Shown here one piece after another: positions 1-6,942 of a stretch of DNA of 8,229 nucleotides. The stretch is from CAYYSY01 sp964474355. Lineage in GTDB: Bacteria > Myxococcota_A > UBA9160 > UBA4427. The stretch is taken from NCBI GenBank assembly GCA_964474355.1, contig CAYYSY010000165.1, positions 1 to 8,229 of the forward strand, read 5' to 3'. The position numbers were made by a program, and so were the translations under genes. Within the stretch, counting starts at the first letter, position 1, and each line of letters begins with the position of its first letter. Below the pieces are notes generated by a model. It had not been told where the DNA came from. It saw only the letters and a program-made list of their open reading frames with translations, and ran no database searches.

Positions 1-753
1 CTCGGCCAGCCCAACTTCGGCGCGGTGCGTGTCAACCAGGCACTGGCGCGGCGTCCCCGCGACCCGCGGCTGTATGCCCTGCGCGCCCGACTCATGCTCG
101 CAATGGGCTCCGCCAAGAAGGCCCGCGCCGACGCCGAGCGCGCGCTCGCGCTGACCCCGGGGCGGGGCGACGAGGCACTCGAGGTGCTGATCACCCTCGC
201 AGAGCTCTCACCCGACCCGCAGAACGTGATCGCGTCCCTCGAGAAGCAGCGTGCCGATGGCAAGCTCACCCTTCACCGCAAGGTGATCCTCGGGCGCATG
301 CTCGCGCGCACGGGCCGGGCCGAGGAAGGGCTCGCCCTCTTCGAGGAGGCGCTCGAGCAAGGTGGTCGCTTCACGAAGCTCAAGGCCGACACCGCGTACC
401 TGCTCGTGCTGCTCGGCGGCGACCTCGACCGCGCCGAAGCGCTGGCCCGCGAGGCCGTGGCAGCGCCCGGAGAGCAGGTGTTCGCGGCCGATGTGCTCGG
501 GCACGTCTACATGGCCAAGGGCCTCTTCGCCGCCGCGATGTACCAGTTCCAGTTCGCCGCGGAGCACGCCCGACCGGCGAACCCGGACTATCTGCTCCAT
601 CTCGGCCAGGCCCTCGAGCGCATGAGCCGACCCGAGCAGGCGCGGGATGCCTACGCGCGCGCGCTCGAGATCGATCCGAAGCACGTCGACTCCCGAGCGG
701 CGCTCGGTGCGCTCGAAGGAGCGGATCCCGCGCCCCGGACGGATCCCTCCTAG
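1..753 (+). CDS. TPR-repeat protein, 5' end outside window
   Basis: The reading frame is open from the first base of the window to a TAG at 751-753, giving 250 visible residues. A GTG at 25 is a possible start, but it has no Shine-Dalgarno sequence, and the residues before it continue the same helical pattern, so the gene most likely begins upstream. The protein is a run of tetratricopeptide-like helix pairs. The clearest unit is near the C-terminus (roughly residues 200-245 of the visible part), with the pattern YLLHLGQALERMSRPEQARDAY followed by ALEIDP, which matches the TPR consensus. Earlier units include one ending AERALALTP and one reading GRAEEGLALFEEALEQG. TPR proteins are protein-interaction scaffolds; no catalytic domain, signal peptide or membrane helix is visible here. 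The next gene starts 42 nt downstream on the same strand, so the two probably share a transcript. The partner protein is unknown. Confidence 0.85.
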   Translation, partial: LGQPNFGAVRVNQALARRPRDPRLYALRARLMLAMGSAKKARADAERALALTPGRGDEALEVLITLAELSPDPQNVIASLEKQRADGKLTLHRKVILGRMLARTGRAEEGLALFEEALEQGGRFTKLKADTAYLLVLLGGDLDRAEALAREAVAAPGEQVFAADVLGHVYMAKGLFAAAMYQFQFAAEHARPANPDYLLHLGQALERMSRPEQARDAYARALEIDPKHVDSRAALGALEGADPAPRTDPS

Positions 754-795
754 TGCCCCGTCCCGCTCCCGAACACCAGAGGCGGTGAGGAGCCC

Positions 796-3700
796 ATGGC
801 CGACGACCGCGAGCCGGCGGCCAGCCCGACTCCCCTGACGGACGACGGCGCAAAGCCCGCCTCGTCTCAGTCGACGTTCGCGCTCCTTCTCCTCTGCTTC
901 TTCCTATCCGGCCTGGCGGCGCTGATCTACCAGACCGCGTGGACGCGAACCTTCGCGTTCGTGTTCGGCACGAGCGAGCTCGCCGTGGCCACGGTCCTCG
1001 CTGCCTACATGGCCGGGCTCGCCGTCGGCGCCACGGTCGCGGCGCGGCTGGTCGAACGCGTGCGCCGCCCGGTGCTCGTCTATGGCGTGCTCGAGGGCGC
1101 GATCGCCGTGTCGGCGCTCTGCGTCCCGCTCGCGCTGCGCGGCGCCGACGCATTGCACGCGGCGCTCTTCGCCGTGCCCGATGCGCCGCCGGCAGCCGGG
1201 CACCCGGTGAACGCGCTCTTCTATCTCGTCGCGGCCTTCGCGGTGCTGATCGTGCCGACGGCGCTCATGGGAGCGACGCTTCCGCTGCTCGCCCGCGAGG
1301 CCATCCACCGCCAGCGCGACGTCGGCCCGCGCATCGCGGTGCTCTACGCCATGAATACGGCGGGTGCCGTCGCGGGCACCCTGCTCGCCGGGTTCTGGCT
1401 GCTGCCCGCGCTCGGCCTGTCCGGCACCGTGTGGATCGCCGTCGCGGCCAACGCCGCCGTCTTCGTCGCCGCAGCGAGCGTGGGCCTGCGCAGCCGCCCT
1501 GGTCGCGACAGCGATGCCGCGACACGAATCGAAGCGCCGGCGTTCGTGAACGGCTGGGTGCTGCCCGTCATGCTCGCGTCGGGCGCCGTGTCGTTCACGT
1601 ACGAGGTGCTCTGGACGCGCCTGCTCGGCCACGTGCTCGGCGGCAGCGTATACGCGTTCGCGACGATGCTGGCGAGCTTCCTCACGGGCATCGCGCTCGG
1701 GTCGGCGGCCGCGTCGCGCTTCAGCCGCGACGCCGTCACGGCGGGCCGCGCGCTCTTCGTTTGCCAGCTCGGGATCGGTCTGCTCTCGCTCGCCGCGTTC
1801 CTCGCCATGGACGCGCTCCCGGGCTTCACCCGCGCGCTCGGCTCGGGCGGCGCGGGGCGCCTCGCGGCCGACGCCATCTCGAGCGTCGCCGTGCTGCTGC
1901 CGTCGACGACGCTCCTCGGCGCGACGTTCCCGCTCGCCGTCCGCCTCTACGCGCGGGACGAGACCGGTGCGCCCACGGCATCGGCCCGCGTCTATGCCTG
2001 GAACACGGTCGGCGCCATCGTCGGGGCGCTCGGCGCCGGGTTCTTCCTCATCCCCGCCGTGGGCTTCGCGCAGGCCGTGGCGCTCGCTGCCGCGGCGAAC
2101 CTCTTCCTCGCCGCCGCCGTGGCGCTGCGCGCGCCCGGCCGGGCGGGCGCAGCACGACGCAAGCCGACCGGGCGCGTCCTCGCGGCCATGCTGCCCGCCG
2201 CGATCGTCCTGCTGGTGCCGCCGCCGACGCCCTGGACGCTGCTCCGCACGGCACCGCTCGGCCTGAACACCTCGCCGGGCGAGCTCGTCTTCGACGCGGT
2301 CGGGCGCAGCGCGACCGTCACCGTGCTGCGTCGCCTCGGTGAGCATCACCTCGCGAGCAACGGACTGCCCGAGGCGGTGATCCGGCCGCCGGGCGGCCGT
2401 GCCGACACGTATCGCGTCAGTCAGTGGCTCGGCGCCGGCGCCGGGCTCGCGCGGCCCGACATGCGCGACATGCTGGTGATCGGGCTCGGCGGGGGCGTGC
2501 TGCTCGAGCGCGTGCCTCCCTTCGTCGAGGCCGTGCACGTGATCGAGCTCGAGCCCGAGATCGTGCGCGCCAACGAGTTCATGGCGCCCCATCGCGCGTT
2601 CGATCCCCTCGCCGATCCCCGCGTGCGCGTCGTCGTCAACGACGCCCGTGGCGCGCTCATGCTGACGAGTCGCCGCTTCGACGCGATCGTGTCCCAGCCC
2701 TCGCACCCGTGGACCGCCGGCGCATCCCACCTCTACACCCGCGAGTTCTTCGAGCTGGTCTCCGACCATCTCGAGCCCGGCGGTGTCTTCGTCCAGTGGA
2801 TGGGTCTCGCGTTCATCGACGAAGAGCTGCTCGCGGTGCTCGTGGCGACGCTGCAGGACGTGTTCCCCCACGTGACCGTGCACCAGCCCCAGCCCGCCGG
2901 CGTCGTCTTCTTCGCGTCGCATGCGCCCCTCGATCTCGAGCGCACCGGGCCCGCCGCCATCGCGAGCGCACCGGCGACCTATGCGGCCATGGGTCTACGC
3001 GGCCCGGTCGATCTCGCGGCGAACCTCGTGCTCGACGCGGAGGGAACGAGGCGTCTCGCCGCGCGGGGCGAGGTGAGCACCGACGAGCGCAACCTGCTCC
3101 AGATGCGGTCGCCCGCGCTCGTGCGCAGCGCCACGCAGGTGCTGCGCCTCGACGCGCTGGACGGCGTCGGCGCAGTCGCCGCGTGCGACGGCAGCACCGG
3201 GGCGAGAACACCGTCTGCTCCGCTGGTGCGCGCGCTTCTCAGGACGGGCCACGGCGAGCGCGCCAGGCGCTGCGCGACGACGATCACCGAGCCGTCCGAG
3301 CAGGCCCTGGCGACCGCCGCCATCGCGAAGGCCGCGGGCGACCGTGCCGCGCTTCGCCGCGAGCTCGAGCGCAGCTTCCACGCCGATCCCGGCTCACTCG
3401 CGGCCCGCTTCGCGGTGCTCGAGGCGCAGCAGCCGTGGCGGCGCGCGACCGGTGCGGACTTCGAGCGCACCGCCGAAGGCCTCGACGACCCGTCGAGGCT
3501 CGTCATCGAGGCGTGGCGGCTCGAGCGCGCGCGCAGCTGGAAGGGGCTGTCGGCGCTCGACGGCGCACTGGGCTCCATCGGCCACGATCATCCGGCGGGC
3601 CGCGCGGCCGCGCGCGCACGGGCGCGGTGGCGCGTCGAGCTCCCCGGCGCCGCGCGCGCACGCGAAGCGATCGAGCTCATCGACCGGGTGCTCCCGGGCA

Positions 3701-3930
3701 GCGGCTGGCCGCGCGACGACCTGTTGCTCCGCACGCGGGCGAGCTTCGAGGCCGGCTACGGCGCAGCGACCGTCGCGACGCTGTCGGACTTCGCCCAGGC
3801 GAACATGGGTGAGGACCGGGACATCTCGCTCGCACGCGCCGCCCTCGCGATCGAGGCACGCCTGGGCGACGACCTCTACGCGGGGGACGAGCGGACCCGG
3901 CTCCGGCGGCGACTCGGCGCGCGGCGCTGA
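796..3930 (+). CDS. Fused membrane / spermidine-synthase-like protein with helical C-terminal tail
   Basis: A 1044-residue protein. The ATG follows a purine-rich GGTGAGGAG at 784-792. Residues 1-25 are polar and probably cytoplasmic. Residues 26-450 hold about twelve membrane helices in two homologous halves (about 38-232 and 262-446), each with an SG...Y(Q/E)..WTR motif, a LxGATxPL motif and a (M/W)NTxGAxxG motif. A further helix lies near 461-476. Residues 490-720 form a spermidine-synthase-like Rossmann domain: glycine loop VIGLGGG at 561-567, ribose-binding acid in VIELEPE at 582-588, NDAR at 615-618, and SQPSHPW at 633-639 followed by LYTREFF. STDERN at 761-766 corresponds to the conserved TDD/TDE segment after the catalytic domain in such fused proteins. 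Residues 770-1044 are Ala/Arg/Glu-rich helices, perhaps degenerate TPRs. True aminopropyltransferases have an acidic D-S-x-D-P type motif where SQPSHP stands, so I infer a nucleotide-binding or SAM-type enzyme of unknown substrate rather than a polyamine enzyme. It probably sits in the inner membrane. Confidence 0.88.
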   Translation: MADDREPAASPTPLTDDGAKPASSQSTFALLLLCFFLSGLAALIYQTAWTRTFAFVFGTSELAVATVLAAYMAGLAVGATVAARLVERVRRPVLVYGVLEGAIAVSALCVPLALRGADALHAALFAVPDAPPAAGHPVNALFYLVAAFAVLIVPTALMGATLPLLAREAIHRQRDVGPRIAVLYAMNTAGAVAGTLLAGFWLLPALGLSGTVWIAVAANAAVFVAAASVGLRSRPGRDSDAATRIEAPAFVNGWVLPVMLASGAVSFTYEVLWTRLLGHVLGGSVYAFATMLASFLTGIALGSAAASRFSRDAVTAGRALFVCQLGIGLLSLAAFLAMDALPGFTRALGSGGAGRLAADAISSVAVLLPSTTLLGATFPLAVRLYARDETGAPTASARVYAWNTVGAIVGALGAGFFLIPAVGFAQAVALAAAANLFLAAAVALRAPGRAGAARRKPTGRVLAAMLPAAIVLLVPPPTPWTLLRTAPLGLNTSPGELVFDAVGRSATVTVLRRLGEHHLASNGLPEAVIRPPGGRADTYRVSQWLGAGAGLARPDMRDMLVIGLGGGVLLERVPPFVEAVHVIELEPEIVRANEFMAPHRAFDPLADPRVRVVVNDARGALMLTSRRFDAIVSQPSHPWTAGASHLYTREFFELVSDHLEPGGVFVQWMGLAFIDEELLAVLVATLQDVFPHVTVHQPQPAGVVFFASHAPLDLERTGPAAIASAPATYAAMGLRGPVDLAANLVLDAEGTRRLAARGEVSTDERNLLQMRSPALVRSATQVLRLDALDGVGAVAACDGSTGARTPSAPLVRALLRTGHGERARRCATTITEPSEQALATAAIAKAAGDRAALRRELERSFHADPGSLAARFAVLEAQQPWRRATGADFERTAEGLDDPSRLVIEAWRLERARSWKGLSALDGALGSIGHDHPAGRAAARARARWRVELPGAARAREAIELIDRVLPGSGWPRDDLLLRTRASFEAGYGAATVATLSDFAQANMGEDRDISLARAALAIEARLGDDLYAGDERTRLRRRLGARR

Positions 3931-3937
3931 GCGCCGC
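3921..3937. terminator. Perfect 7-bp hairpin spanning a stop codon
   Basis: GCGGCGC at 3921-3927 pairs perfectly with GCGCCGC at 3931-3937, and the three-base loop is the TGA stop of the upstream + strand gene. It lies at the junction of two convergent genes, where a transcription stop is expected. No run of T follows on either strand, so it is not a textbook intrinsic terminator. Chance pairing in very GC-rich DNA is possible. Confidence 0.35.
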
Positions 3938-3946
3938 TCTGCTCCT

Positions 3947-3975
3947 GCGGGCGCCGCGCCTTCGGCTCAGCCCGC
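3947..3975. terminator. Bulged 10-bp hairpin between convergent genes
   Basis: GCGGGC (3947-3952) pairs with GCCCGC (3970-3975), and the inner GCCG (3953-3956) pairs with CGGC (3963-3966), leaving a six-base loop and a three-base bulge at 3967-3969. The bulge is the stop codon of the - strand gene. With the hairpin at 3921-3937 it fills nearly the whole 36-bp gap between the two stops, which suggests a bidirectional transcript end. There is no T tract, so the call is tentative. Confidence 0.35.
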
Positions 3976-5751
3976 GTCGGACTTCGATCGGACCGCGCGC
4001 AGTCGCTCCCGCCGCGCGAGCTCGGCGCGCAGCTTCTCCGCATCGGACTGCAGATCGGCGGTAATCGGCCCGGGGATCCCGGCGGCGGTCTCGACCACTC
4101 GAAGCGCGCTCTCGAGATCGTCCAGCACGATGTACGCCTGGGCGAGCGCCCGGGCCTCGACCTGGGACGACGCAGCCTTCGCCTGCAGTCGATCGACCCA
4201 CTCCCGGGCCATCTCGCGCTTCAACGCGTCGAAGGGCGGGTAGCCGTGCAGGGGGCCGTAGGCCGGGTCGATCAGGATGTGGTCGAGGCGGTTGTAGCCG
4301 CGTGCATGCGCGGCCTCGAGGTAGCGGACGGCGCCATCGAAGTCGCCCTGGCGCGCGGCGCGGCCCGCCTTGCGCGTGTTCGCGGCGGCGCCGTCGGGGT
4401 AGTTCCGCTCGGAGTCGGCCATCATCGACTCGGCGCTGTGCCAGATGCCGGCGCGCGCGTGCGCCTGCACCGCGAACACGAGCACGTACACCGCGCCGAG
4501 CGCGAGACCGCCGCGTGCGAGCACCGCGGCGTCGACGCGGAGACCGAGCCGATCGGTCACGAAGCGGGTGAGATCGGGCAACGCGAGCAGCACGGCGCCG
4601 ATGAGACCGGGCAGGATGAAATAGAGGTAGCGGTCGGCGATCGGATACGGGAGCGGCACGATGCCCGAGAGCGGTCCGAACGAGACCAGCGCCCAGATCC
4701 AGTAGACCGCCTCCTCGCTTCGCCTGCGCACGGTGACGACGAGCCGCCCCGTCACGAGCGCCAGCGCCACGAGCGATGCGAGCACCTGCGGATGCAGCAG
4801 CGTCGTGATCGGCGCAGGCTCGTGGAAGACCGAGAGCCCCGTGCCCGTCGCGGCCATGAAGAGGTAGCGCCCCGCCGCGGCGATCATCATGCAGACGCGC
4901 GTGAGCGGCTCGGCGTAGAGCGTCGGCGCCTGGCCGGCGGTGCTCGAGAACGCCAGCGCCTCGACGACGGCGAAGACCGCCAGCACGAGCACCCACCCGC
5001 CCATCCATGGCCACCGCCAATCGGAGGCTTGCCCGGTCTCTTCGCCGCTGCTTCGGACCCAGCCGAAGAGCAGCACCGCGAAGAACGCCACGGCGGCGAA
5101 AGGCTTGGCGAGCAGCGCCAGCGCGAAGCAGACGATCGCGAGCAGGGGTCGGCGCGGATGCGCGAGCACCGCCGCGAGCGTCAGGCAGAGCGAGGATGAG
5201 CTCTTCAGCTGCGAGATCCAGGCGACGCTCTCGACGTTGCCCGGATGGAGCAGGAAGACGGCGGCGCCCACGAGCGCGGCCGCCAGAGGGATGCCGCTGC
5301 GCACGAAGAGCGCGAAGAGCATCACCGACGCGAGCGCGTGGAGCAGCACGTTCACGACGTGGTAGCCGGTCACGTTCTCGCCGAAGAGCTGCCACTCGAC
5401 GGCGTGCAGCAACACGTGCACGGGCGCGTAGTTCTCGACGAGGATCGTGACGACGCTCGTCGGATCCCAGATCGCCAGGAAGTTCGCCGGCACCATGAAG
5501 TCGTGCACGTACGGGTTGTTCAGCACGTAGTGCTCGTCGTCGGAGATGAACGCCCCGCCGAGCGCGGGCCCGTAGACGAAGAGCGCGACGACCGCGAACG
5601 CGAGCCAGAGCGCGGCGAGGCGCGGGAGCGAAAGCGCCGCTGCGGCGTCCGTTCCAGCGACGGCTGCGCCCGGCGATTGCGCCGCCCCGGCGCCCGGACG
5701 CGACGCACCCGAGCGCTTCGTGCGCTTGCGTCTCGATTTCGACTGGGCCAG
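3967..5751 (-). CDS. GT-C/TMTC-like polytopic membrane protein with TPR-like tail, CTG start
   Basis: With a CTG start at 5751 the protein is 594 residues. Residues 1-20 are very basic (KSRRKRTKR), and a first membrane helix spans about 43-65. ISDDEHYVLNNP follows at 69-80, the acidic loop typical of GT-C enzymes that use polyprenyl-phosphate sugars (the DD motif of PMT/TMTC-type proteins). Family-like segments follow: NYAPVH near 107, FGENVTGYHVVN at 123-134, LLHPGNVESVAWISQLKS at 167-184, and DRYLYFILPGL at 373-383. About ten or more membrane helices run to residue about 430. The soluble tail (about 440-594) has TPR-like helices (KAGRAARQGDFDGAVRYLEAA) and DPAYGPLHGYPPFDAL, a common ending of such repeat domains. 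By family, the likely role is transfer of a sugar from a lipid carrier to a protein or glycan on the outer face of the inner membrane; donor and acceptor are unknown. It starts 24 nt after galE on the same strand, so the two are probably one operon. The GTG at 5526 would remove the first helix and the DD motif, so I reject it. Confidence 0.85.
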   Translation of the reverse strand: MAQSKSRRKRTKRSGASRPGAGAAQSPGAAVAGTDAAAALSLPRLAALWLAFAVVALFVYGPALGGAFISDDEHYVLNNPYVHDFMVPANFLAIWDPTSVVTILVENYAPVHVLLHAVEWQLFGENVTGYHVVNVLLHALASVMLFALFVRSGIPLAAALVGAAVFLLHPGNVESVAWISQLKSSSSLCLTLAAVLAHPRRPLLAIVCFALALLAKPFAAVAFFAVLLFGWVRSSGEETGQASDWRWPWMGGWVLVLAVFAVVEALAFSSTAGQAPTLYAEPLTRVCMMIAAAGRYLFMAATGTGLSVFHEPAPITTLLHPQVLASLVALALVTGRLVVTVRRRSEEAVYWIWALVSFGPLSGIVPLPYPIADRYLYFILPGLIGAVLLALPDLTRFVTDRLGLRVDAAVLARGGLALGAVYVLVFAVQAHARAGIWHSAESMMADSERNYPDGAAANTRKAGRAARQGDFDGAVRYLEAAHARGYNRLDHILIDPAYGPLHGYPPFDALKREMAREWVDRLQAKAASSQVEARALAQAYIVLDDLESALRVVETAAGIPGPITADLQSDAEKLRAELARRERLRAVRSKSDAG

Positions 5752-5757
5752 AGGGGA

Positions 5758-5764
5758 TCTCCTC
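5758..5764 (-). promoter_or_regulatory. Shine-Dalgarno sequence that selects a CTG start
   Basis: Read on the - strand, 5764-5758 is GAGGAGA, and its AGGAG core ends seven bases before the CTG at 5751-5749. This is ideal spacing. The frame between the galE stop (5778-5776) and the GTG at 5526 contains no ATG, GTG or TTG, so this site marks the CTG as the probable initiation codon. Confidence 0.75.
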
Positions 5765-5775
5765 GCCGGAGCGAA

Positions 5776-6837
5776 TCAGCCCGACGCGTCCCGACCGTAG
5801 CCGTCGGGATGGGTCTGCTTGAAGCCCCAGGCGTCGCGCACGATCGTCTCGACGTCCGAGCGCGCCGGCGCGAAGCCCAGCTCGCGCTTCGCCCGCTCTC
5901 CGCCGCTCACGAGCTCGGGCGGGTCTCCGGACCGCCGCGCGACGACCCGCGCCGGGATCGCGTGCCCGGTCACCTTGCGCGCCGCCTCGACGATCTCGCG
6001 CACCGAGTACCCCGTGCCGGTGCCGAGGTTGCAGCGCAGCCGCACAGGGCCCCGCGCGAGCACCGCGGCCGCCTCGAGGTGGACCGTCGCGAGATCCTCG
6101 ACGTGGATGTAGTCCCGGATGCAGGTGCCGTCTGGCGTCGAGTAGTCATCGCCGAAGATCAGGATCTCGTCACGTCGCCCCGCCGCCACGTCGAGCACCA
6201 GAGGGATCAGATGCGTCTCGGGATCGTGGTCCTCGCCGAGGTCACCATCGTGATGGGCGCCGGCGGCGTTGAAGTAGCGCAGCGCCGCGTAGCGGAGGTC
6301 GTAGGCGATCGCGTAGTCGTCGAGCATGTGCTCGATGGCGAGCTTGCTGCGGCCGTAGGCGGTGATCGGTGCCTGGGGCGCGTCGTCCTCGATGGGCAGC
6401 TTCCCGGGCACGCCGAAGGTCGCGCAGGTCGACGAGAAGACGATGCGATCGCAGCCGTGCTCGCGCATCGCCTCGAGGAGGTTCCATGTGTTCACAACGT
6501 TCTCGCGCCAGTAGAACGCGGGGCGCTCGACCGACTCGCCGACGTACGACTTGGCAGCGAAGTGGATCACGCAGCGGGGCGAGACCTCGGCGAACACCCG
6601 CGACAGGGCGTCACGATCGGCCAGGCTGGCCACGTGGAGCGGTGCGTCGCCGACCGCCTCGCGATGCCCGGTCGAGAGATCGTCGAACACGGCGCAGGCG
6701 ACGCCCTCTCGCGCGAGCAGACGCACCATGTGCGAGCCGATGTAGCCCGCGCCGCCGACCACCAGCACGGGGCCGATCTGGTCGGCCGCGGCGCGCGAGG
6801 CACGAGGAGACGTGGATGCATCGACCATGGGAGACAT
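5776..6837 (-). CDS. galE: UDP-glucose 4-epimerase (GalE)
   Basis: A 353-residue extended short-chain dehydrogenase, close to the usual length of about 340 for GalE. It interconverts UDP-glucose and UDP-galactose in the cytoplasm with bound NAD, and some members also act on the N-acetyl sugars. The NAD-binding loop GGAGYIGSH is at 28-36 and the second-strand acid is in FDDLSTGHR at 51-59. The catalytic hydroxyl segment SSTCATFG is at 135-142 with Thr137 at the position of E. coli Ser124. The catalytic pair YGRSK is at 161-165 (Tyr161, Lys165). ALRYFNAAGA and GTCIRDYIHVEDLA are typical GalE signatures. About 22 residues precede the Rossmann strand, so the true start could be the ATG at 6837 or the one at 6828; neither has a clear Shine-Dalgarno. 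The GT-C-like gene follows after 24 nt, and a glycosyltransferase gene diverges upstream, so the product probably feeds cell-surface glycan synthesis rather than galactose use. Confidence 0.93.
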   Translation of the reverse strand: MSPMVDASTSPRASRAAADQIGPVLVVGGAGYIGSHMVRLLAREGVACAVFDDLSTGHREAVGDAPLHVASLADRDALSRVFAEVSPRCVIHFAAKSYVGESVERPAFYWRENVVNTWNLLEAMREHGCDRIVFSSTCATFGVPGKLPIEDDAPQAPITAYGRSKLAIEHMLDDYAIAYDLRYAALRYFNAAGAHHDGDLGEDHDPETHLIPLVLDVAAGRRDEILIFGDDYSTPDGTCIRDYIHVEDLATVHLEAAAVLARGPVRLRCNLGTGTGYSVREIVEAARKVTGHAIPARVVARRSGDPPELVSGGERAKRELGFAPARSDVETIVRDAWGFKQTHPDGYGRDASG

Positions 6838-6845
6838 GGCGCGCG

Positions 6846-6851
6846 ATCATA
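6846..6851 (-). promoter_or_regulatory. Possible -10 element for galE, near-leaderless
   Basis: On the - strand this reads TATGAT, one mismatch from TATAAT, inside one of the least GC-rich patches of the window. It lies eight bases before the galE ATG at 6837, so transcription would begin about two bases before the start codon. This would fit the absence of a Shine-Dalgarno sequence. No convincing -35 hexamer is visible at the expected distance. Confidence 0.35.
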
Positions 6852-6930
6852 CAGCAGATGCGCGCGGGTCCCTGCGCGCGAATCGCGCCGCGGCAACGCG
6901 CGCAGCGCCCGCTCGCGCTCTTCGTTGCTG

Positions 6931-6936
6931 TAGGAT
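6931..6936 (+). promoter_or_regulatory. TAGGAT: ribosome binding site or -10 element of the GT2 gene
   Basis: TAGGAT ends six bases before the ATG at 6943. Its AGGA (6932-6935) is seven bases from the ATG and would serve as a Shine-Dalgarno sequence. The same hexamer also resembles a -10 box (TANNNT) and would then give a leaderless transcript. The ribosome-binding reading is the simpler one. Confidence 0.45.
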
Positions 6937-6942
6937 TGCCGC

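Noticed and set aside
722..747. Repeated CGGATCCC octamer (722-729 and 740-747)
   Set aside because: It lies inside the end of the TPR gene, is only two copies, and has no flanking structure that would suggest a mobile or regulatory element.
2338..2420. Possible true spermidine synthase (speE) assignment for the fused gene
   Set aside because: The catalytic Asp motif is replaced by SQPSHPW and the domain is fused to membrane helices, so the family name would mislead about function.
904..2922. A 672-residue open frame on the - strand inside the fused membrane protein gene
   Set aside because: It is antisense to a gene with clear domains, its translation is a low-complexity Arg/Glu/His/Gly mixture, and long antisense frames are expected in very GC-rich DNA.
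3677..5395. A 572-residue - strand frame overlapping the GT-C-like gene in another frame
   Set aside because: The translation is Arg/Ala-rich low complexity, and it runs across the convergent junction into the neighbouring gene.
3967..5526. The shorter version of the GT-C-like protein starting at GTG 5526
   Set aside because: It would lose the first membrane helix and the SDDEHY acidic loop, and there is a better ribosome binding site upstream of the CTG at 5751.
5245..6933. A 562-residue open frame on the + strand opposite galE and the GT-C-like gene
   Set aside because: Its translation is Arg-rich and shows no domain, while the opposite strand carries conserved catalytic motifs throughout.
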